From CAZCBN01 sp964496975 (GTDB lineage: Bacteria; Planctomycetota; Phycisphaerae; Phycisphaerales; UBA1924), in assembly GCA_964496975.1 (NCBI GenBank), contig CAZCBN010000024.1, positions 1 through 34,578 of the forward strand: a DNA stretch of 34,578 bases, given 5' to 3'. The notes below the pieces were generated by a model that saw nothing but the letters and a program-made list of their open reading frames with translations, had not been told where the DNA came from and did no database searches. How positions within the stretch are numbered: the first letter of the stretch is position 1; each line of letters opens with the position of its first letter. Positions 30,898 through 34,578 of this stretch are shown here, piece by piece. The position numbers and the translations under genes were made by a program.

Positions 30898-31884
30898 GTG
30901 CAAGCCGTGACCGATCGCCCGAGTCATCATCTGAACCCCATCGGCGTCCTCAGCGCCCTCGCCATGGTCGCCACGTGGTCCGTCCCCGGCGTCTTTGTCC
31001 GCTCGCTGAAGCTCGTCGAGGTCTGGGCCGTCGGTCCGGGCCGCGTCGCCATCGCGGGCCTCGCGCTGCTGCCCGTGGTCCTCGCCGTTCGCCCGTGGCG
31101 CGAGGCGTTCGCAAAGGCCGTTCGATCGCTTGAGGCCTGGGCCGCCGCGGGCTGCATGACGGGCTACTACCTCTCCGCCACCGCGGCCTTCCGCCTCGCC
31201 CCGCTCGCCATCGCCGCCCTGCTTGTCGCCAGCAGCCCCGTGCTCGTCGCCGCGGCGAAGTTCCTCCGCGGCACACGCCCCACCGCCCGCGAGGTGGCCG
31301 GCATCGCGGTCGCGCTGCTGGGCGTCGCCGCGTGCGTGCTGCCCGAGTTTCTCGGCGTGGGCCGAAGCACCGTCACGCGCGTCCCCCTCTCGCCCGCGGG
31401 CACGGCGCTCTCGCTGCTCGCCGCGTGCTTCTCGGCCGCGTTCGTCCTGGTTCGATCGCACCTGACCAGCAAGGGCCGCGCCGCCCCCGCCCCGGTCTCC
31501 GTGCTGCTCACGGGCCTGCTCGGCGTGCCGCTCTTCGCGGTTGCTGCGCCGTTCGCCGCGGGCCTCTGGGGCGGCGGCGGCAGCGCCGAACAGATCGCAA
31601 GCGCCGGCGGCCCCACGCGCATGTGGATCTTGCTCCTGGGCCTGGGCGTCGCCGCGACGGCGCTGCCCACCCTCTTCTATGCCATGGCCGCCGCGCGCCT
31701 GCCCGCGCTCGTCACCAGCGTCGCCAACCTGCTCGTCCCCGTCGGCGCGGGCACCGCCGCGTTGCTCATCCTGGGCGAGCGCCCCTCGCTCTGGGCCGCA
31801 CCGGGGGCGGTCGCGGTGCTCGCGGGCGTCTTCCTCGTGGCGACCGCCCCCCGCCCGGCGCCGCCCCAGGCCGCGCACGACTGA
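30898..31884 (+). CDS. EamA/DMT-superfamily transporter
   Basis: An inner-membrane carrier of the drug/metabolite transporter superfamily, 328 residues, with about ten hydrophobic helices in two EamA repeats (about 15-145 and 165-318). The first repeat contains the APLAIAALLVASSPVLVAAA stretch and the second LPALVTSVANLLVPVGAGTA followed by LLILGERPS, both typical of the family. Substrate cannot be predicted. The start is GTG 30898; a second GTG at 30907 is possible. The 136-base gap upstream holds the 8-bp repeat and an AT-rich patch that could contain its promoter. Confidence 0.88.
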   Translation: MQAVTDRPSHHLNPIGVLSALAMVATWSVPGVFVRSLKLVEVWAVGPGRVAIAGLALLPVVLAVRPWREAFAKAVRSLEAWAAAGCMTGYYLSATAAFRLAPLAIAALLVASSPVLVAAAKFLRGTRPTAREVAGIAVALLGVAACVLPEFLGVGRSTVTRVPLSPAGTALSLLAACFSAAFVLVRSHLTSKGRAAPAPVSVLLTGLLGVPLFAVAAPFAAGLWGGGGSAEQIASAGGPTRMWILLLGLGVAATALPTLFYAMAAARLPALVTSVANLLVPVGAGTAALLILGERPSLWAAPGAVAVLAGVFLVATAPRPAPPQAAHD

Positions 31885-31894
31885 CGCCCCTTCC

Positions 31895-31900
31895 TACCCT
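31895..31900 (+). promoter_or_regulatory. Possible -10 box (TACCCT) upstream of hpt
   Basis: TACCCT ends eight bases before the ATG at 31909, in the short gap after the EamA gene. No Shine-Dalgarno is visible. It may give a nearly leaderless transcript for the hpt-bPH2-coaE run. No clear -35. Confidence 0.3.
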
Positions 31901-31908
31901 TGCCCCGA

Positions 31909-32511
31909 ATGCACGGCGACATCGAAAAAGTCCTCATCGGCCGCGACCGCATCGCGGAGCGTGTCGCCGAACTCGCCGCCGAGGTTGCGCGCGACCTGCG
32001 GCACGCCCTCGCCCCCGCCGCGTCGAGCGCCGCCGCCGCCGCGCCCGCCGACGACCACGGCCGCGTCGTCTTCATCCCCGTCATGACGGGCGCCCTTATC
32101 TTCGCCGCAGACCTCATCCGGCAGTTGCCGCTGAAGCTCAGCCTTGAGCTCGTCGCCGTCTCCAGCTATCCCGGCCGCACCGTCGAAAGCAAGGGCGCGC
32201 AGCTCGCCAGCGAGCTGCCACGAGATCTCGCCGGCAAGCACGTCGTCGTCGTCGACGACATCCTTGATTCCGGCCGCACGCTCGCCATGGTCGTCGGCCT
32301 CATCCGCGAGCGCGGCCCCGCCAGCGTCCGCACCGCCGTGTTGCTCGACAAGAAGAGCCGCCGCGTCGCCCAGGTGCAGGCCGACTACGTTGGCTTCGAC
32401 ATCCCCGACGCCTTCGTCGTCGGCTACGGCCTTGACTACGACGGCCACTACCGCAACCTGCCCGACATCGCCGTCCTCCGCGCCGACGTCGTGAACGGGA
32501 CCGGCGCATGA
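31909..32511 (+). CDS. hpt: Hypoxanthine/purine phosphoribosyltransferase
   Basis: A purine-salvage enzyme that makes IMP/GMP from hypoxanthine/guanine and PRPP. The 200-residue product contains the PRPP-binding loop VVVVDDILDSGRTL, the upstream VVFIPVMTGALIFAADLIRQ segment (pyrophosphate loop region), the KGAQL flexible-loop region after SSYPGRT, and the C-terminal YVGFDIPDAFVVGYGLDYDG, typical of bacterial Hpt. An Ala-rich insertion lies at about residues 35-50. ATG 31909 is preferred over the TTG at 31900. The stop overlaps the next gene by four bases (ATGA). Confidence 0.92.
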   Translation: MHGDIEKVLIGRDRIAERVAELAAEVARDLRHALAPAASSAAAAAPADDHGRVVFIPVMTGALIFAADLIRQLPLKLSLELVAVSSYPGRTVESKGAQLASELPRDLAGKHVVVVDDILDSGRTLAMVVGLIRERGPASVRTAVLLDKKSRRVAQVQADYVGFDIPDAFVVGYGLDYDGHYRNLPDIAVLRADVVNGTGA

Positions 32512-33089
32512 CCCCCGACCGCCCCAGCCCCGCCGCCCCGGCACCCGCGGGCTCCGGCTCCGCGACGCGCTTCCGCCCGCACCCCCTCTTCATCATCCTG
32601 CGTTCATGGCCCGAGATCACCGCCGTCGCCGCCGCGGGCCTCACGCTGGCTTGGCTCGCCGGCCGGTACGACCTGCGCGAGTTCGGCCTCGCCGTCGGCC
32701 GCGAGCGCGTCGCGCTCATCACCGCCGCCGCCCTCGCCCTCCGCCTTGGCTGGAACACCCTTGAGTGGCTCGCCCGGCGCTATTCGATCGAGGCGGGCCT
32801 GGTGCGCTGGCGCGGCGGCGTCCTCAGCCGCTTCGGCGACGACATCGCCCTCGCCCGCGTCCAGCACACCCGATTGGACAAGCCCCTCGTGCAGCGCCTC
32901 TTCGGCCTCGGCACCATCGGCTTCTCCGCTGCCGGTACCGGCTCGGTGGAGGTCGTCTGGTTCATGGTGAGCCGCCCCGAACAGCGGCTCGCCAGCGTCC
33001 GCGCCGCGATCGACGCCGCCTCCCCCGCACCCGCAAGCCCCGCCCCCGACAAGGCCGCGCGCGAGGCCGCGCCGGGGGCGACGCCGTGA
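32508..33089 (+). CDS. bPH2-domain (DUF304-type) membrane protein
   Basis: A 193-residue protein with two predicted membrane helices (about 32-50 and 64-84), then a bacterial PH-like domain of the DUF304/YdbT type (YSIEAGLVRWRGGVLSRFGD, DIALARVQHTRLDKPLVQRL, FGLGTIGFSAAGT, VVWFMVSRPEQ). The DIALARVQ...RLFGLGTI pattern is characteristic. Tails on both sides are Pro/Ala-rich. It overlaps hpt and coaE at ATGA and GTGA junctions, so the three genes are translationally linked. Molecular role unknown. Confidence 0.82.
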   Translation: MTPDRPSPAAPAPAGSGSATRFRPHPLFIILRSWPEITAVAAAGLTLAWLAGRYDLREFGLAVGRERVALITAAALALRLGWNTLEWLARRYSIEAGLVRWRGGVLSRFGDDIALARVQHTRLDKPLVQRLFGLGTIGFSAAGTGSVEVVWFMVSRPEQRLASVRAAIDAASPAPASPAPDKAAREAAPGATP

Positions 33090-33757
33090 CGCACCCGCCC
33101 CCGCGTTCCGCCGGCCGCGGCCTCCCCGTCATCGGCATCGCCGGCACCATCGGCGCGGGCAAGAGCCTCGTGGCGTCCATGTTCGCCGAGCTGGGCTGCG
33201 TCGTCAGCGACAGCGACGCCGAGGCCAAGGCCTGCCTCGACCAGCCCGACGTCCAACGCACCCTCGCCGAGTGGTGGGGGCCCAGCGTCCTCACGCCCGA
33301 CACCGGCCCCGACGGTCGCCCGCTGGCCCGCATCGACCGTCGTGTCGTCGCCGCCCGCGTCTTCGCCGACGAAGCCGAGCGTCGGCGCCTCGAGGCCCTC
33401 ATCCACCCCAGGCTCCGCGTCACGCGCGAGGCGCTCATCGCCGACGCGGAGCGGCGCGGCGCCCCCGCCGTCATCCTCGACGCCCCGTTGCTCTTTGAGG
33501 CCGGCCTCGACGCCGAGTGCGACGCCGTGGTCTTCGTCGACGCACCCCTCGCCGAGCGACGCCGCCGCGTCCGCGAGCGCCGCGGCTGGGACGCCGCCGA
33601 GCTCGATCGCCGCGAGCGTGCGCAGTGGCCCGCCGACCGCAAGCGCACCCTGAGCGACCACGCCGTCGTCAACGACGGCGACCCCGCGCAGATCCGGGCC
33701 GCCGTCGCCGCGCTCTTCCCCGTCATCCGCGCCGCGTGGCTCGCCCGTCGCGCCTAG
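33086..33757 (+). CDS. coaE: Dephospho-CoA kinase
   Basis: Catalyses the last step of coenzyme A synthesis (dephospho-CoA + ATP). The 223-residue product has the P-loop GTIGAGKS (about 22-29), the SDSDAEAK segment after it, PRLRVTREALI, LDAPLLFEAGLDAECDAVVF (the LLFE motif of CoaE) and the RVRERRGWD lid region. The GTG start at 33086 overlaps the preceding stop (GTGA), as expected in this tightly spaced run. A 730-base gap without a convincing gene follows. Confidence 0.93.
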   Translation: MTHPPPRSAGRGLPVIGIAGTIGAGKSLVASMFAELGCVVSDSDAEAKACLDQPDVQRTLAEWWGPSVLTPDTGPDGRPLARIDRRVVAARVFADEAERRRLEALIHPRLRVTREALIADAERRGAPAVILDAPLLFEAGLDAECDAVVFVDAPLAERRRRVRERRGWDAAELDRRERAQWPADRKRTLSDHAVVNDGDPAQIRAAVAALFPVIRAAWLARRA

Positions 33758-34486
33758 GCCCCCGCGTCGCCCCGGCCCGACACCCCGCCCAGCACCGCCC
33801 CCACCCCACCCGCATAAGGCCCGCGCCCGCGTCGTCGGCCGAGTCGCGCAACGCCCTGAACAACCCGCTCGCGTGAGTCCGAAAGCTGTGCTACACTCTG
33901 ACGCGGAGGGCGGGCCGTCGGGCCTGCCAAGCAGCTTTCACAACCGGCCGAATCGCCACCCGTCCGGCGGCCCGAAGGGCACGCCCGCCCGGCGGCACCC
34001 ACGCGTGAACCATCACGGCCATGTCACGCACCGAGACCGTGCGACGGAGGATCGGCCTCCTTCGCTCGGGCCGGGGCCTTCGGCCGAGTTGATCCCATCA
34101 GCCTCGCGGCAGCGCCGTCCAGCGGGTCGCCTCCGCCCCGCCCGCCCGCCAGCCAGCCCTGTTCCGAATCACCGCTTCGGCCGACCACTCCGGCACACCC
34201 ACCCCACCGTTGAACCCCTCTCCCCACGAGCACACACCGCGGTCGACCCCTCCGTTTGAGGACGCCACGCCGCGGCCATGGTCCGCCAGCGCCGGCCGAT
34301 CGCCCACGCCGCGGCACCCGTCACCCGCAAGGCCGTGAGGCGACCCTCGCCCGGCCCAGCAACCCCGCTCCCGCGGCCCTCGCCGCAACCCAGCGGGCCA
34401 TCCCAAGCAACGCCCCGGACCCGGCTTCGTCGGACCCGGCCGGGCGCTCGAACCGTTCCCGTTCACCGACTGAGGATGCGTGGCTC
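33758..34486 (+). other. Long C-rich non-coding stretch (probable long 5' leader)
   Basis: About 730 bases without a convincing gene. An open frame at 33873-34259 has Pro/Arg/His-rich composition and no family character. The stretch contains an extended -10-like TGCTACACT (TACACT at 33892-33897) and two adjacent hairpins, GGAGG-ATCGG-CCTCC (34046-34060) and CTCGG...CCGAG (34065-34088). By hand count 34141-34260 has about 61 C and 23 G. It ends at a possible ATG at 34487. Confidence 0.45.
33892..33897 (+). promoter_or_regulatory. Possible extended -10 promoter element (TGC-TACACT)
   Basis: TACACT preceded by TGC fits an extended -10 and the TACNCT pattern seen at other start sites here. There is no -35 match 17 bases upstream. 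If used, the transcript would have a leader of nearly 590 bases before the ATG at 34487. Confidence 0.25.
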
Positions 34487-34578
34487 ATGGATCGCGGCGA
34501 CCTTTCGATTGCACGAGGCAAGAAGCCCAAGCCACGCCGGACGGCCACCAAGGGCGTCCGCACCGACGCCGCCAAGGC
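34487..34578 (+). CDS. 5' end of a lysine/arginine-rich reading frame (continues beyond window)
   Basis: ATG 34487 opens a frame that stays open to the end of the window and gives about 30 residues (MDRGDLSIARGKKPKPRRTA, then TKGVRTDAAK). The basic, low-complexity start resembles N-terminal extensions of nucleic-acid-binding proteins. I cannot identify it. A Rho-like factor is one guess, based only on the basic start and the C-rich leader. Confidence 0.4.
   Translation, partial: MDRGDLSIARGKKPKPRRTATKGVRTDAAK

Noticed and set aside
33873..34259. A 128-codon plus-strand frame between coaE and the window end
   Set aside because: Pro/Arg/His-rich, no start signal, no domain, and it overlaps hairpins that make more sense in an RNA leader.

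Overview
The window looks like chromosomal DNA of a high-GC planctomycete, most likely from the Phycisphaerae/Phycisphaerales. Four things point there: secreted proteins with a PEP-CTERM-like tail (PAPG/PAPS, hydrophobic stretch, RRRR); a secreted protein ending in a Cys-flanked, dockerin-like EF-hand pair (CPADFNGD...); two membrane proteins with a 'C-x2-C...DLTGLP...CPECG' zinc ribbon; and a flagellum with P and L rings (FlgI, FlgH), which implies an outer membrane. The assignment is inference from protein character; no rRNA, tRNA, CRISPR array or insertion sequence was seen.

Layout. 1-2.8 kb: the 3' part of an unrecognised gene, then glucose-6-phosphate isomerase (pgi). 2.8-5.5 kb: three tandem, mutually related secreted PEP-CTERM-like proteins. 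5.6-7.7 kb (minus): a membrane fatty-acid desaturase and a short-chain dehydrogenase. 7.9-8.1 kb: a small FmdB-type protein. 8.3-18.2 kb: a flagellar rod/ring/hook-junction cluster, flgF-flgG-flgA-flgH-flgI-flgJ(rod-binding)-flgN-flgK-flgL. 18.4-23.1 kb: fliW, csrA and two flagellin genes, each flagellin closed by a strong intrinsic terminator. 23.1-24.9 kb: a XerC/D-type recombinase whose end overlaps a convergent plsC-like acyltransferase. 24.9-29.0 kb (minus): two overlapping genes for paralogous membrane zinc-ribbon proteins of unknown function. 29.3-30.8 kb: the dockerin-like secreted protein and inorganic pyrophosphatase. 30.9-33.8 kb: an EamA transporter, then a tightly packed hpt - bPH2 membrane protein - coaE run. 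The last 0.8 kb is a long C-rich non-coding stretch leading into a partial, lysine-rich reading frame.

How the parts work together. The flagellar block holds late-assembly parts (distal rod, P and L rings, hook-filament junction, filament), the FlgN chaperone, and FliW and CsrA. In Bacillus and Campylobacter FliW, CsrA and flagellin form a partner switch: CsrA represses flagellin translation, and FliW bound to CsrA relieves this until free flagellin captures FliW. Here all four genes are adjacent, and the leaders of csrA and flagellin 1 can each fold a hairpin with a six-base ANGGAN loop, the classic CsrA target. Flagellin 2 carries a weaker version. Two near-identical sigma-54-type -24/-12 elements precede flgF and flgI.

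Other patterns: pgi and ppa share a promoter-like arrangement placed so close to the ATG that their transcripts may be leaderless, and plsC and hpt may be similar. Synonymous codon choice shifts from G-ending (roughly 0-14 kb) to C-ending (flgL, flagellins, and the plus-strand genes after 29 kb).
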